DNA of 64,000 nt from positions 3,348,001 to 3,412,000 of the forward strand of contig JAXRKN010000038.1 in assembly GCA_038502055.1 (NCBI GenBank), read 5' to 3'. The DNA is from Tanytarsus gracilentus (lineage: Eukaryota; Arthropoda; Insecta; Diptera; Chironomidae). The notes beneath the pieces were generated by a model. It worked only from the letters and a program-made list of their open reading frames with translations. It was not told the origin of the DNA and made no database searches. Shown here one piece after another: positions 25,833 through 38,068 of this stretch (positions are counted from its first letter, which is position 1; every line of letters starts with the position of its first letter). The position numbers and the translations under genes are program-made.

Positions 25833-27024
25833 CGGATTGGAAGAACTTTTACGCAACGAAAAAGCACATCCATTTATGTAATGTGAAAGCTTTTGAAGTC
25901 CTTACGCGTAAAAAAATAAAATAAAAAATTGAATTATTTAATTTTCAATAGATTTATTTTTGAGGGATGTCATTAATTTTTACACATCTTTCGAGAGCAT
26001 TCATGCTCATAAAAATACATTCTAAATGTTATAAAAGGGACTCGAACAGGTAAAATTGATAATTTCTTAGTTCATTTTTATTGATTTATGATTTGGTGTC
26101 GGTGCTTAAATTTACTCTTTTCAAAGGAGCAGTGAGAGTGAAGACCGTATAAACGAGAAACGAGGAAAAAGGTTCAAAGTGTGAAAATCATAAAGAGATT
26201 TCAATGAAACTGTTTTCTGAAGCGATAACAATGCAATTCTTGTGAAGCGATTGAGGAGTTTTGGTGGTAAATTTTACAGCCATTGTGAGTCCTATAAATT
26301 TAACAATGGACTTTAATTAAATATTTTTACAATGTGCATAATGCTTTTTAAAGTGATTTTATCCGAAATGTTCTACATGCCAGAGAATTAAAAGAGAAAT
26401 TCGGAGGCGTATTTGACCTGACATTACGTACATGCCCGGCACGGAGATTTAACTGACTAAAACAAGCAAAATTAAATTTTAATTACTTCACTCACTCATT
26501 CGTTTAGTAAATGAATTACAGGTAGATCGGAATAATTTTCGTCTTTACTTAGGACCAAAAATGGGAGTTTCTTAAAACGCCATAAAACTAAATTTCTGTC
26601 ATAGATGTGATGACTGTCAATTCACCGCATCATTCTCGTTAATCATTGTAAGTTATGGCAAAAAAAAAACGTTAGTGAGTTTAATATTTTTTATGATGAC
26701 CATAACTTTTATGGAGCTTTAGAAAAATTCCATGTGTGTGAGCTAAAATTTATAAATTTTTTATAAAATTTCATCAATTAATAAGAGTTTATTCAGATTG
26801 TAGCCAACAAAGACCGGGAAATAAAAAATAAGACACCTCACACAAATTCCAGCAGTTTTTAATTCATAACGTACAAACGTAATTTGAATTCTTGCACTTA
26901 CACCAACAAACTTTCTATTTTTATAGCACTTCGAGAAATACATCACAAAAAAAATTTTGATACGTATTCAAATTTAAATAATTGCGAATTTTTAATCATT
27001 AGGTGACATTAGAGACGTGCAAAT

Positions 27025-29497
27025 ATGACAGAGGAGCAGAGTCAACAGCTTTCTGTGAGTAGAATATGAAAAACATCCAGAATATGAAAAAATTAATTGA
27101 GAAAATTGATTTTGAAATTTAGGCCACTGAAAAAATAATTCATGACACTTCGGAAGTGATTAAAAAGCTCGAAAATTTAGACACGCGAGTGGTGACAACG
27201 CAATCATCAATTAATATTGATTTTCCGGCGGAATCACGAGCAGCATATGAAATTTTCAACAATCTGGAGCATTTAATTTTATTCAGCGAAAATGATGAAA
27301 GTGATGACGAGTTCTTCATGCCGAGTCTCGATGGTAAAGCAAACTCGTTAATCCATTTGTCGTGACTTTACTACACGATTTGTTTCTTTTAGATGTGTCA
27401 CACTTGGCAATTGTCTCACAATCGGTACTTTCATACGTTAAAAATATTTCGCCGGGAACTCGCTTGATGAGAATTGCCACGAATATCTATAATCAAGTGA
27501 CAAAGTGGCTTGCATCGCTTTTCTTCAATAACTCGCTCGCCGTCTTTCTGCCTACAAACACCGATTGCCTTGCGAAGGCACTTCGTCTTGCGTTAACATG
27601 TAAATTTGAAAACTACATCAAAGATGGCATTCGAGGCACAAAAAGCAGCTCAATATACGTGGTCCAATCAAATCCATACTTGCCTGACTTGAAATTTGCT
27701 GTACATCTTATTGGCTTACCGCAGAGCTCTATTAAAATTATTCCGTCAAATGAGGGAACCGAGTCAATTAATATGAATGAGCTGGACAGGCAAATTACAA
27801 ACGATATAGCCGCTGAAGTTGTTCCTCTATTCTTGCTTGTCGACTTTGGATCATCCTTTGCCGGTGGAGTGAATGGTTCAATATTAGAGCTCTCTAATAT
27901 CACCCAAAAGCATAGTCTTTGGCTTCACGTTAGTGGTCCGCTAATAACAGCTTTTGCAATTGCTCAATCGCAAGTGGACTTCACTAAGCTAATTTCATCG
28001 ATGACTCTCGATTTAGAGAGTTGGCTTGGATTGCCTAGTACACCGACTGTTTTGCTGTACAAACAATTTCCAGCACTTAAGCAAAGTTTGTTCGACATTG
28101 AGAGTGAAATGAGGAAATTGGAAGCATTTCCCTTGTGGACCGTCATTCAAAATCTTGGACGCGAAAAAATAATAAATTCCTTTGGGAATGCATTTCAAAG
28201 TTGTCAAATTTTGCACGAAATGGTTGCAAAAACGAGAGGTTTCAAAATCATTAGCAAACCGCCCACGACCTACGATAAAAAAGGAAATTTTTCCTTAGAT
28301 GCTTTCACATCTGTTGTTCTCTTTCAATTTGACGGCTCCGGTATGAGTAATGTTACCCAAGTTAATGACAAAGGAGAGACAGTAGAGGGGGCAATTGAAA
28401 AGGTCAACCATGTTTCTTATTTTGATCGATTAAACTCTTGGCTATCACAGACTCTCGAGAGAGATTTTCCCCAAATTCAGCTGACATTGATGGATCATGC
28501 TGTTCATGGCACGTGTATACGTTACAGTCCTTTCGAGCTTAGCACTGGAGAAAAGGTGAGTTGAAATTTATTTAATTAAATCTTAAAATTTCATTTTTTC
28601 TTTTCTAAGGTTCCATCTCTCGATGCTTTTACGGATTTCTATGAATTCTTTGAAACACAAGCCGATATTTTATGCGCTACTATCCAAAAGAAACAGACTT
28701 TTATAGAGTTGGTTGAGAAGAGCAACGTGCTGAAACTTGTTGAGCTCAATGATCATTGGGCGGGATTAGGTGGAGTTTATTATGGTGAGTTAATTTAATC
28801 ATTTTTCATTTCATCGTTAAATGTTTAATTTTTAGTTCCACTTAACATGGAGAAAACTGAAACCGATCAGGAAAAGACGGAATTGAATAAGCTCAACGTT
28901 CAGCTCGTTGACAGATTGCGTTCAAGTGACAATGCATTTAGTCTTGGTGAATCAACTGATGGTGTTGCCTGTGTTAGGTTAATAATGCTAGAATTTATTT
29001 TGAAAATTTTAGTAAAATATTTTTGGTTTAGATTTGGAATGGTGACAAGTGAAACAGACATCGAAGAACTGCTCGATCTGGTTATTGGTGCTGGAAATGA
29101 AATTCAAGAGAGTTCAAAAGTGCTTGATTCAATGGCAGAAGTTATTAAGGCTGGTATTCGTGCGGCTCAAACTGATTTACAAAAAGAGGCTGATGAAAAA
29201 CTGTGGAACGATGGCATTTTTAGAGTTGTGCCTGTTGTAGGCAATGTATTAAATTGGATTAATCCACTTCCGAGAGAGACAAGTACAGGAATTAGAGGAC
29301 GCTCATTAAATTTGAGCGAGGGTAAGGTTGAGTCAACAGAAAACACTTACAAGTATCACGTACAGCTTCCGCTTGATCAACCCGCTGGACGTGGTAGTAC
29401 AAGTCATTCCAGACACGGCAGTCACAGTAGCACAAATTCAAAGCAAAGCATCCAACTTCCACAAGCGGCGACGAATGAAAGCAAACCTACTTCATAA
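27025..29497 (+). CDS. Pdxdc1: PDXDC1-like PLP-dependent decarboxylase-fold protein
   Basis: Six exons (27025-27054, 27123-27333, 27393-28555, 28610-28784, 28836-28977, 29032-29497) join in phase and give about 728 residues. Human PDXDC1 is close to 790. Family landmarks in order are WLHVSGP, SWLGLPSTP with VLLYKQ, FPLWTVIQNLG, LNSWLSQTL, HWAGLGGVYY, and a C-terminal VVPVVGNVLNWINP followed by RSLNLSEGKVEST. These align with human PDXDC1 as I recall it. The fold is that of group II PLP decarboxylases, but the SWLGLP segment has no lysine where active decarboxylases carry the Schiff-base lysine, so catalysis is doubtful. The biochemical role of the family is not well defined. The first exon is only ten codons. 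It is convergent with the Tweety gene. Confidence 0.93.
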
Positions 29498-32153
29498 GCA
29501 CACGACTTTGTCGCTTTTAACGGCAAATGGAAATCCGTTCCAAAAAATTTGTTAATTACTTAAAGAAGAATTTCCTTATTCTTATAACCAATCACAACAC
29601 ACAGCAATAATTGTAGATGATCTATATAAATTTAAATTATTATAATAATTAAAATTTGCGATGACAGGTTTGACGATAAATATATTTGAAAAAAATAAAA
29701 ATAATTGAAATTTTAATTATCATTAATAAACCCACAGAAATTTTCTTTATTAACCTTTTTCTCTCGAAAGTGAGTGTTAAAATTGTTAAATTACAATTTC
29801 ATATTTTCATTTGATCGTAAAATCTTTTTGTGTGCCATTAAATGAATCCAATATTGCGTTATTTGAAATTAAACGAGGAATTTTATTTCTCTCCGGCAGT
29901 TAAGTTTATCAGTTTTTATCTAATTATTTATTAATTTAATATTTGATTTAATTTTGAGCTACTCCGCAATTTTTTGAGAAAATTAATTTCCGCACGCAAT
30001 ATTGCCTCATTTAATGGTACACAAAAATTGATTTCTTCATCATCTTTATAGAATCATTAAGACTAATGATGTGAACGTGATGAATCCTTTTTGCTCTCAG
30101 CCTTAGTTGCGAGAAATTGTCTATATGATGTTATGTAATGTTTTGTGTGTGGGCTAGAAAAACATTTAGTCTTGCTTTGTTTTTTTAATTATTTTCATTT
30201 TTTTAATACCGTAATATTATAATGGATGTGAGTGTTTCTGTGTGTGATTTAAAGTGTGTCCTCATTTTTTCTGATTGAAAATTTATGCGCGATCCCAAAG
30301 CAATTATTTTGAATTTCATCTCATTATATTATTCTCCTTGCAAATCATTTGATGGAAATATCTTAAGAATTGTGGTTTGAGATGGAAAGAAAAGGTGAAG
30401 TTAGTCAGTCTATGTGGAGTAGATATTATAAAAAAAAATGAAAATTGAATACTCTTCTTTGTTCGGAATGTGAAATAATTGGTCTTCGGGGGATATTTTT
30501 TATGAAAATGCGCAAAATCTTCATCGGTCTCAGTATAAATTCAAAAATTGTATTCTCGCTATTTTAGTTATTTTATTTTTTAAGGTTCTTTTAATGGATG
30601 CGACCAGTTTAAAAATATTTTCTATAAAAAAGCAATTTTAAACATGAGTTTTCTTGAATGTAATGTAACGTGCTTGATTTTAAGGCGATGATTTGTGGAA
30701 AAGTTTTGGTTTAAAAACCGTTAATTTTTTTATAATTCTGCTTTTTTATAGGAATTTTAAAAAACGGCAAATTTAGATTTTTAACATAGGATGAAGAGCA
30801 TTTTCAAACAATTCCACAAAACACCCCTCAAACCTAATTTCTATTTTTTTTTCACCTGGTCTATTTACAATTATTTTATCCTTTCAATTTTCAGATCTAA
30901 ATTTTCATCAATGAGTTTATATCTCTAAAAATTAGTGACCATTTTCTATCATTTCACTTACTCACTAACCCGTTATACATTTTAATTAAATTTTATGTTC
31001 TCAATTTAGTTTCTCCTTAATTTCCCTCCCATTCATTCATTCTTCATCAAGCGTTTCACTCTCTTAAGAAATTTCTACTTTTAATAGTATTCGGAATGTT
31101 TTTAATTTTTTTTTCGAGTATTTTTCTTGAAATCTACATGACTAGAAATCGTTATGCAATAACATATACATTGTTGTGATTCTTAAAAATTGTTTCAAAA
31201 CTCTTTCTTTAATGATAATGCTCCATTTAATATTTATATGTATGAGACTAGATATATTTAATGGAATATATTTTGATGCTTATAAAAGAAACCAAAAAAA
31301 AAGATATAAACAGGAGGATAGAACGAGGATGAGAAGAGAGAAAATTTTAAGAACATTTTCTATATGTACAAAACAAAATGTACATTACGATGATTAAAAT
31401 CTGTTTTAATTGCGATGAGAGCCATTTGGCTATTAATGTCCATCTTAATAAGTCGATATTAAAATTTTATGAGATTTTTTTTTGTGTGTTTATATTTTTT
31501 TCCTTTATGTTTAAGCCCAACAACGATTAATTAAAAAAAGTAAATGAAAAATTAGATTATTTTTTTTTCAATCTCGTCTAGATTGTTTTCTTAGTTGGCA
31601 ATATTTTTTTTTACAATAAAAAAAATGTTCTCCAATTATTTTGGACCTTTATCAACTTATGTGTGTTCGCTATAATATGCTAGAACTGTGTTAAAATTTA
31701 TGACATTTAAGTTTTAGTCCGTTAAATTTCAAAAATTCTAATACAGCAAGATTCAAGAAGAGGAAATGAGAGAGACATGAAAAGGGGAATGAGAGAAATT
31801 GATGGATAGAATTGACTCTCTCAACAATAAATTTTATGTCACGATGTCGTACACATTTAAATACAAGCTTTTTCCATTCGAAACACCAAAAAATTGTGTC
31901 TCTGACACATGAGATATTAAAAGGGAAAAAAAGAAGTTTCATGTGTGTGTCCTTTTATGATATGTCATCATCTCATCATTTCAACATTAGACAACACCTT
32001 TCATTATCACTCGACTCACGCTTTTCAACTCACTTGATGATAATTGCTGTTGATTGGTTCTCTCTTCTTCTCTCACATAAACTTTTTTTAGATTGATACA
32101 AATGGAGTGTTTCGAACGAGCTGCGATGCCTCGTCTTCTGGCAGTTCTGGTGT
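29498..32153. other. Non-coding interval between convergent PDXDC1 and Tweety genes
   Basis: AT-rich, with AATAAA hexamers near 29694 and 29725 that could end PDXDC1 transcripts. No supportable ORF. The rest may be the 3' UTR of the Tweety gene, whose stop codon is at 32154-32156, or plain spacer. Confidence 0.5.
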
Positions 32154-35100
32154 TCATAATTCGGTCACCGCATAGTCGTCCGATGGCGGAGGCGGCGGGG
32201 GAAGTTGTTGATTATTATTACTCATCTGCTGCTGCTGACCGTTCCCGTTGATGGAGCTCTTGATATTGCTATTGTTATCACTACTCGATTGCAATTGTTG
32301 TTGCGCATTATTACTATTGTTTGAATTGATGTTATTGTTGTTGACATTATTTAAATATGGCGGTGGATTTGACTCGAACGAGCTTATCTTTGGCAATGGA
32401 ACGGGCTTACCGGTATTTGGTCGCTTTTGCGTGTAGAATCTACAATGAGTTTTGCAAGTTACTCATGCGATTCACAGCTCTGTGTTTGTGTGTGTACTCA
32501 CCTGGTGTGCGGTAAGTCGTTGGTGCTCAAGTCATTGTCAACGGATGGCTTAAAAGTCCCTACCGAAGGAATATCGGGAAGGGGACAATTTTGAATTGAT
32601 GGCCTCACATTATTGACCATGTGCTGATTATTTGCCATCATCATTTGTTGCTGTTGACTCACAGAAACATGTGCTATTGACGTCGGTGCAGCTGACGTTG
32701 TGGTGGTGACATGCGGATGTCCATTGTTATACTTTGGTATTTGCGGAACCGTTGGAATCACAGCAGGAACTAGATTTTGTCTTTGACCATCAAACTTGCC
32801 ATGTCTTCCCAGAGTTGAGCACTTGTAGATCTGCTTGTCGCGATCATAAATCGAGTTGCTATTGTCCATTGTTGTTATATGCTGAACTACAGATGGCTGC
32901 GATGACTGAACATAAATTGCATTATTTGCTGTAACGACGGCCATTGTTGAGGAGGGCGGTGCCGGAGTGTAGCTCGAAGTAACCACATACTGTTGCTGTT
33001 GAGACTGAATCGGTTGACTTTGTTGCTGCTGTGACATGGCAATTTGAGTTACTTGAGGAGGCGGTGGAAGCTGTTGTTGTTGCTGCTGATGATTCGCCAT
33101 TTGATGATTTGGATTTGGTTGATAAATCTGTTGACCAGCTTGCACATTTTGAGCCATTTGACCTTGTGCTTGTGCTTGAGCTTGCGCTTGAGCCTGAGCC
33201 TGTTTTCTCCTCAACGTTTGATATTGCTGCTGCTGTTGAGCATAAATTTGCTGTTGCTGAATGTAAATTTGCTGCTGTTGAGTATAATTTGGATTGCCTG
33301 AAATTGTCTGTGGCTGATGGCCAGTTGCAGTTATGACCGGAGGCGGTGGTAGATTTTCCGTAAATGAAACATTCGGATTGTACTGCTTATAGTGAGCATG
33401 CGGTGGAACTTGCATTTGCTGTTGAGTCTGATAGATTTGTTGAGGGTTGACGTGAGGGTGTGGATGCGAGTGATCTGTGCAGGCTTTAAAAAGAGAAGTT
33501 AGAATTTTTATAATATAAAATTATTATATAAATTTACCGCTATTTTGTCGCATGTGATTTGGACTGTGATGATGACGTCCAAGCGTTTGAGTTCCTAAGC
33601 CCATTTGACGCATATTCGGATGATGATGCGGCTGTTGCTGTGGAATCATCGCATTCATTGCATTTAAGGTATTTGGATCGTGATGTTGTTTCTTATTTGG
33701 ATGTTGCAGGGTGTGCGATCCACTAATAACAGGTGGTCTAGAAAATCAATAGAAATTTTATAGAAGAATTTTCTCTCGCACGTGACGTCACAAATTCCTA
33801 CCCATTTTGCTGTCTCGGCAAAGTACGATGAGCCATCGCCTGATGATTTTGCATTTGTTGTTGCTGCTGCTGTTGAGCAATCGCATACTGTTGTTGCTCC
33901 TCGACCTGAGCATAGTCGTTTCTCTTTTGAGAAATGTAAATCCATGTGTGACTGTCGATGAAAATCTGAAAAAAATTTATCTGATTTTAAAAAAGCCGTT
34001 AAAAATTCAAAATCTAAATAAAAATCACCATGATTGTGAGGAGACAAGCGGCAAGGAAACTAGCGATTAACATCAAAACTAATCCCAAGAGACCGCCATC
34101 GCATAAGCCACGTGTTCCAACCAAATAGTTGTAGTGTATGAGTTTGCAGTCAACGAGTGCCGTTAAACCTGTAAATCGATAGACATTAATATTGCAAAAA
34201 TGGACTTATAAAATATTCAAAAGCTCACCAGTCAGTAACCTCTCGCTTGTATTCAAGTCGGAAACAATCGAACTTAGTTTCGGTTGTAAGCCTGCCTTCT
34301 TGAAGAGAGCTAGTGACACCTTCGATACAATCATCATGGAATTGCGCGCACTACTAATGGCCGTTTGTGATTCTCTTAAGCGTTGTGTGAATGGATTCGA
34401 TCGGATGCTCTCGCATTGAGTGTAGTAGAGGAGAACATCCGGCGGAAGTCCAGGTGGCGATTGAGAGACAAGGTATTCAGCTGGATCGGCACACAAATCA
34501 CCCATCGCAACTGAAACCGAGAGATAAATTCCTGACATCAACCATGACCCTGTGACGGCAACTAATCCACACACGGAGAAGAGGATTAGTGCGCATCGAG
34601 AGTGACTTGCAACACCACAAAGTAGACCTGCACAGAGTACGAGAAGCAATGCAAGAATTGCAACTGTCCCAGGCCATCGAATAAGCTCATAATGATCTCC
34701 TTTCTAAAAAAATTATATAAATTTTAGACTTCAAGTGACTCATGTACATCTCATTAAACTCACATTCAGAATATGATTCAAGGAAATTCCCATAAGAGGT
34801 CGACGAATGTCGCCGGCCGCATTTGTAGCCATCGTAATATTTTTGGAGACCATGTCTAATGAATTTATAAGCATCGAGAGAGCCGTTTGATTTGAGATAG
34901 GATTATCGAAAATATCTTGCAATTCGACTATTTGTGGCCGAATCTTTTGTGTGAGCGTGTGCTCAAGTGCATTCGTTTGATTGCGAACACTCGACACAAG
35001 GTTATCCACTTTTCTGCCTGCTGTTAATAACTCCAACAAACCGTTGTGTAAATCATCATTTCCATACAATCCTGTCAATTATAAAAAAGGAAAAAGGCGA

Positions 35101-35663
35101 GACATTAAAATGAGCGACAGTGAAAGATAAAAAAAATGCTCATATATGTGATAGGGGGGATGCGAATAAAAGTGAGCAGTAGCGAATGCGAGAGAGAGAA
35201 AAAGAAAAACTTTATGTGTGTCAATGAGAGCAAAAGAATAAAGGAAAATTTTTGCTTTTGAACTCACCCAAACCTATCGCGGCGCAACACAGCACGGTGA
35301 CGATTGACAGTGTAACTTTGAGACTGGTGATGGAATGTGCAGGGCGAGGTTTTCGATCGCAACATCGTGACATAAGATAGAGGAGCAGACAAAAGAGGGA
35401 AATGATGAGAGCTGCCGCTGGGATTGATCCCAGAAGACCCAAACTCTGAAAACGAAAAAGAAAAATTATCCATAAAGACGTCAAAGAAGGGCAGGAAAAA
35501 AATGGTGACGCACCTCGAGATAGATTTCATCAGTCGGTCGAAAAGTATTACTTGTGCGATGAAGACTTATGTTGAGATGTGGGAGACTGTGTAATATTTT
35601 TGCCAAAAACGGAACCTCGTATAGGTCCTCCATGTTATTATCGTAGCCAATATTTGCTACCAT
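32154..35663 (-). CDS. tty: Tweety-family membrane protein (TTYH-like channel)
   Basis: Nine minus-strand exons (35663-35514, 35445-35268, 35071-34764, 34703-34229, 34168-34029, 33965-33802, 33737-33538, 33483-32502, 32439-32154) stay in phase and give about 960 residues. Tweety landmarks are LHSLPHLNISLHRTSNTFRP near the start, five hydrophobic segments (about 52-78, 92-110, 220-242, 247-270 and 393-418), DLCADPAEYL, LLYYTQC with NPFTQRL, and LTALVDC. Tweety homologues are plasma-membrane proteins reported as volume- or calcium-regulated anion channels. From about residue 420 the cytosolic tail is some 540 residues, rich in Gln, with QA repeats, polyproline and Asn runs. It ends VTEL, which fits a class I PDZ ligand. 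Flies have at least two Tweety paralogues. I cannot say which one this is, so the symbol is tentative. Confidence 0.9.
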
Positions 35664-35905
35664 TTTTTTCTTATCATTAGAAACACCTTTTTATGGTAAT
35701 ATTTTGTGGCATAAGTCTTACTTCTTATTTAATTTTGCTTACAAATCAAATGCAATAATTTATATGCTTTTCCACCTACATTTTCATTTTTTTCACATTT
35801 TTAACCATTCTCTCTTTCTTCTGCACACAAACACACCGAAATTCGTTAAGGGAGGATTTTTTAGTGTAACCCACGAAGTGGTGTAACACTTATATGCGCC
35901 TATTT

Positions 35906-35941
35906 CCGTCCGTCCGTCCGTCCGTCCGTCTGTCTGTCTGT
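35906..35941. repeat. CCGT/CTGT tetranucleotide microsatellite
   Basis: Five CCGT-type units followed by three or four CTGT units, inside the left part of the inverted-repeat-bounded element. Confidence 0.8.
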
Positions 35942-36104
35942 TCCTTCGAGATCTCGGCTCCTGAGATAGCTAGAGACTTCTAGTTTTCGCCAAATGGTAG
36001 GTCTATGAATTTAGATTCGGCCATTTTAGGAATTATGAGGGTCATGACCACAGGTCGTGCCATGGACAGCCCTAAATGCCATTTTTCATACAAATTTCCT
36101 GTTA

Positions 36105-36445
36105 TATGGCTTCATGTATGTCGTTGAACTCGTATTTGCATCAGGAATCGAAAGGCATTGATGATATTTGAGGAATGTCTATCATGGCCATCCAAGAGTG
36201 CCACCAATGTCCATCACGGCCGGCCAGTAGTGCCCCTAATGTCCATTTTTTAAAAGTATGGCTTCATGTACCTCGTTGAACTCGTAATTGCATCAGGAAT
36301 TGATTAGCATTGATGATTTTGAAGAATGACCGTCACGGCCGGCCAGGAGTGTCCAAGGAATGCCTCTAATGTCCATTTTTTAGAAGTATGGCTTCATGTA
36401 CCTCATTGAACTCGTAATTGACCAAGAATCGATTGGCATGGATCT
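36105..36445. repeat. Three copies of a 130-150 bp direct repeat
   Basis: Copies begin with TATGGCTTCATGTA at 36105, 36257 and 36387 (spacing 152 and 130). Each continues with a TTGAACTCGTA block and a CATCAGGAAT-like block. Between copies lie CACGGCCGGCCAG blocks, unusually GC-rich for this region. The third copy runs into the 17-bp array. Confidence 0.75.
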
Positions 36446-36446
36446 G

Positions 36447-36684
36447 AAAATGGAACGCAATGGAAAATTGAACACAATGGAAAATGGAACACAATGGAAA
36501 ATGGAACACAATGGAAAATGAAACACAATGGAAAATGAAACACAATGGAAAATGGAACACAGTGGAAAATGAAACACAATGGAAAATGAAACACAATGGA
36601 AAATGGAACACAATGGAAAATGGAACACAGTGGAAAATGAAACACAATGGAAAATAAAACACAATGGAAATTGAAACACAGTCG
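36447..36684. repeat. 17-bp minisatellite, about 14 copies
   Basis: The unit AAAATGGAACACAATGG varies at one or two positions (GGAAC/GAAAC, CACAA/CACAG). Because 17 is not a multiple of three, all minus-strand frames read the same 17-residue peptide repeat (FHFPLC/FHCVSFSIV types). This explains three long overlapping ORFs that are not genes. Confidence 0.9.
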
Positions 36685-36694
36685 AAACACAGTG

Positions 36695-36825
36695 GGAAGC
36701 CATTTTGGGAAGCAATTTTGGGAAGCCATTTTGCGAAGCCATTTTTGTGAAGCCATTTTTGAGAAGCCATTTTGGGAAGCCATTTTGGGAAGCCAAAAGG
36801 GGAGGCCAGAAGGGGAAGCCATGTT
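36695..36825. repeat. 14-15 bp minisatellite, about nine copies
   Basis: The unit is GAAGCCATTTTGGG with one-base length changes, degenerating to GAAGCCAAAAGGGG at its right end. It directly follows the 17-bp array. Confidence 0.85.
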
Positions 36826-36862
36826 ACATTTCCAATACTGATCTGTTACAAGTGGGTTACAC

Positions 36863-38068
36863 GGCAACACCCACGTGTGGGTTTTGAAACATTTTTCTTC
36901 TTTCTTTTGGAAAAATGAACCGTAAAAAGATTCCCAAGAAATTATGAATTTTTCTGTCTCAAAATTCAACTCTATTTCACTTTTTTCAGAAACGTTTTAA
37001 ATCAATCCACATGCGGCATGAACTAAAGTCTCTCTTTTACATAATTTTGATCGTTTAAAGTATCTCGAATCCACTTAATTATATTTTTTTTGCAAATTAA
37101 AACGCGAGTTTTCCGATTTTATGCAGGCACACCCTACGAAGAAAAGTGAAAAGTGGGAAAATTTGAGCAAAGAGGAAAATTCTAAAATTACTCTCGCGGC
37201 TTGTTGCCGATTCTCTCAAAATTCTCTCTCTCACTTTTTTTTCTCTCAGAAAAATTATGTGTATCGAGACACGGCACACAAATATCAAGATGTTGTATTG
37301 ATATTTGTTATTTTCTTTCTTCTTTCACCATCGAGCACACAGAGGAAAATGGAAATTAGAAAATTCTCTCACTCTCGAACACACTTTTTCTGTTCATGTT
37401 TATTTTTGCGATATTTTCATCATAAATTATATTTGATTTATCACTGTTTGTTTTGTCGCTAACCGAAAAAAATAAGTATCATAGGAGTTAAATGCGAAAG
37501 TTATTTATTAATGAGTGAAGAGTTGAGAGGTAATTCTACAACCCCTCTCTTTAAAGTATAACCTCGTTCATCCCTCTTGATGGTTCATTCATGTGTCTAT
37601 AAAGTCTACAAAACTTCAATTCAAACGTAAATGAAATATTCTTATAGGAATTTTTCTCTTTCAGCATAAATTTTACTCTCATAATTTTCTCACTCTCTCA
37701 ACATAAAAATTTAGGGGAAAAAACTACGCGAGCGGTTTACAATTTGTAGAAATTTTCAACACCACATATACATCGTACATTAAAAGCTGTTCTAGAATAT
37801 TTTTCATTATAAATCTGCAGTGAATTAAAAAAAGTTTACATGCAATGTGATCTAAAGTTTACCATAAAAAAGTTTATTACCATATCTCTGATAAGAACTT
37901 CGTTTAGGTGTGTTAAATCATCGTAACATTAAAAATTTTAATACACTAACATATTTTTAAGTTACTGTCACTTTTTATCGTATTTATAATGCAGGAATAA
38001 GCGACATTATGAATCATATGTGATTTAATTTTTGAGGAAGGTTGACGCGTTTAATTTTTTAAGTCACC
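36863..38068. other. Non-coding upstream region of the IPPK gene
   Basis: AT-rich, no supportable ORF. A short hairpin (CCCAC-GT-GTGGG) follows the inverted repeat at about 36870. The promoter and 5' UTR of the kinase gene should be in the last few hundred bases. Confidence 0.5.

Larger units (their letters stand above)
8978..27024. other. 18 kb gene-poor stretch, probable ataxin-1 5' intron and regulatory DNA
   Basis: No ORF here has family resemblance, continuing splice structure or coding-like composition. All are short and mostly lysine/phenylalanine-rich, as expected from AT-rich DNA. The stretch contains GA/CT microsatellites (about 11032-11048, 11551-11573, 21590-21610), a cluster of GATA-type motifs (9889-10275) and a few short direct repeats. 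Ataxin-1 to the left reads leftward and its coding exon has a splice acceptor on its 5' side. PDXDC1 to the right reads rightward. At least part of the stretch is therefore likely 5' intron or enhancer DNA of ataxin-1. The PDXDC1 promoter should lie in the last few hundred bases. Confidence 0.55.
35864..36862. mobile_element. Possible non-autonomous element bounded by 11-bp inverted repeats
   Basis: GTGTAACCCAC at 35864-35874 is the exact reverse complement of GTGGGTTACAC at 36852-36862. Inside are a CCGT/CTGT tetranucleotide run, about three copies of a 130-150 bp unit, a 17-bp minisatellite and a 14-15 bp minisatellite. None of it encodes a plausible protein. It sits just upstream of the Tweety start codon, outside exons. 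I see no clear target-site duplication, so transposition is inferred from the ends alone. It could instead be a locally grown satellite. Confidence 0.5.

Noticed and set aside
33031..33336. + strand Leu/Asp/Val-rich ORFs opposite the Tweety tail
   Set aside because: They are antisense readings of CAG-rich glutamine codons.
36366..36969. Three long overlapping minus-strand ORFs (134-188 codons)
   Set aside because: They translate the 17-bp and 14-bp minisatellites. Any frame gives the same peptide cycle, so they are repeat artefacts.
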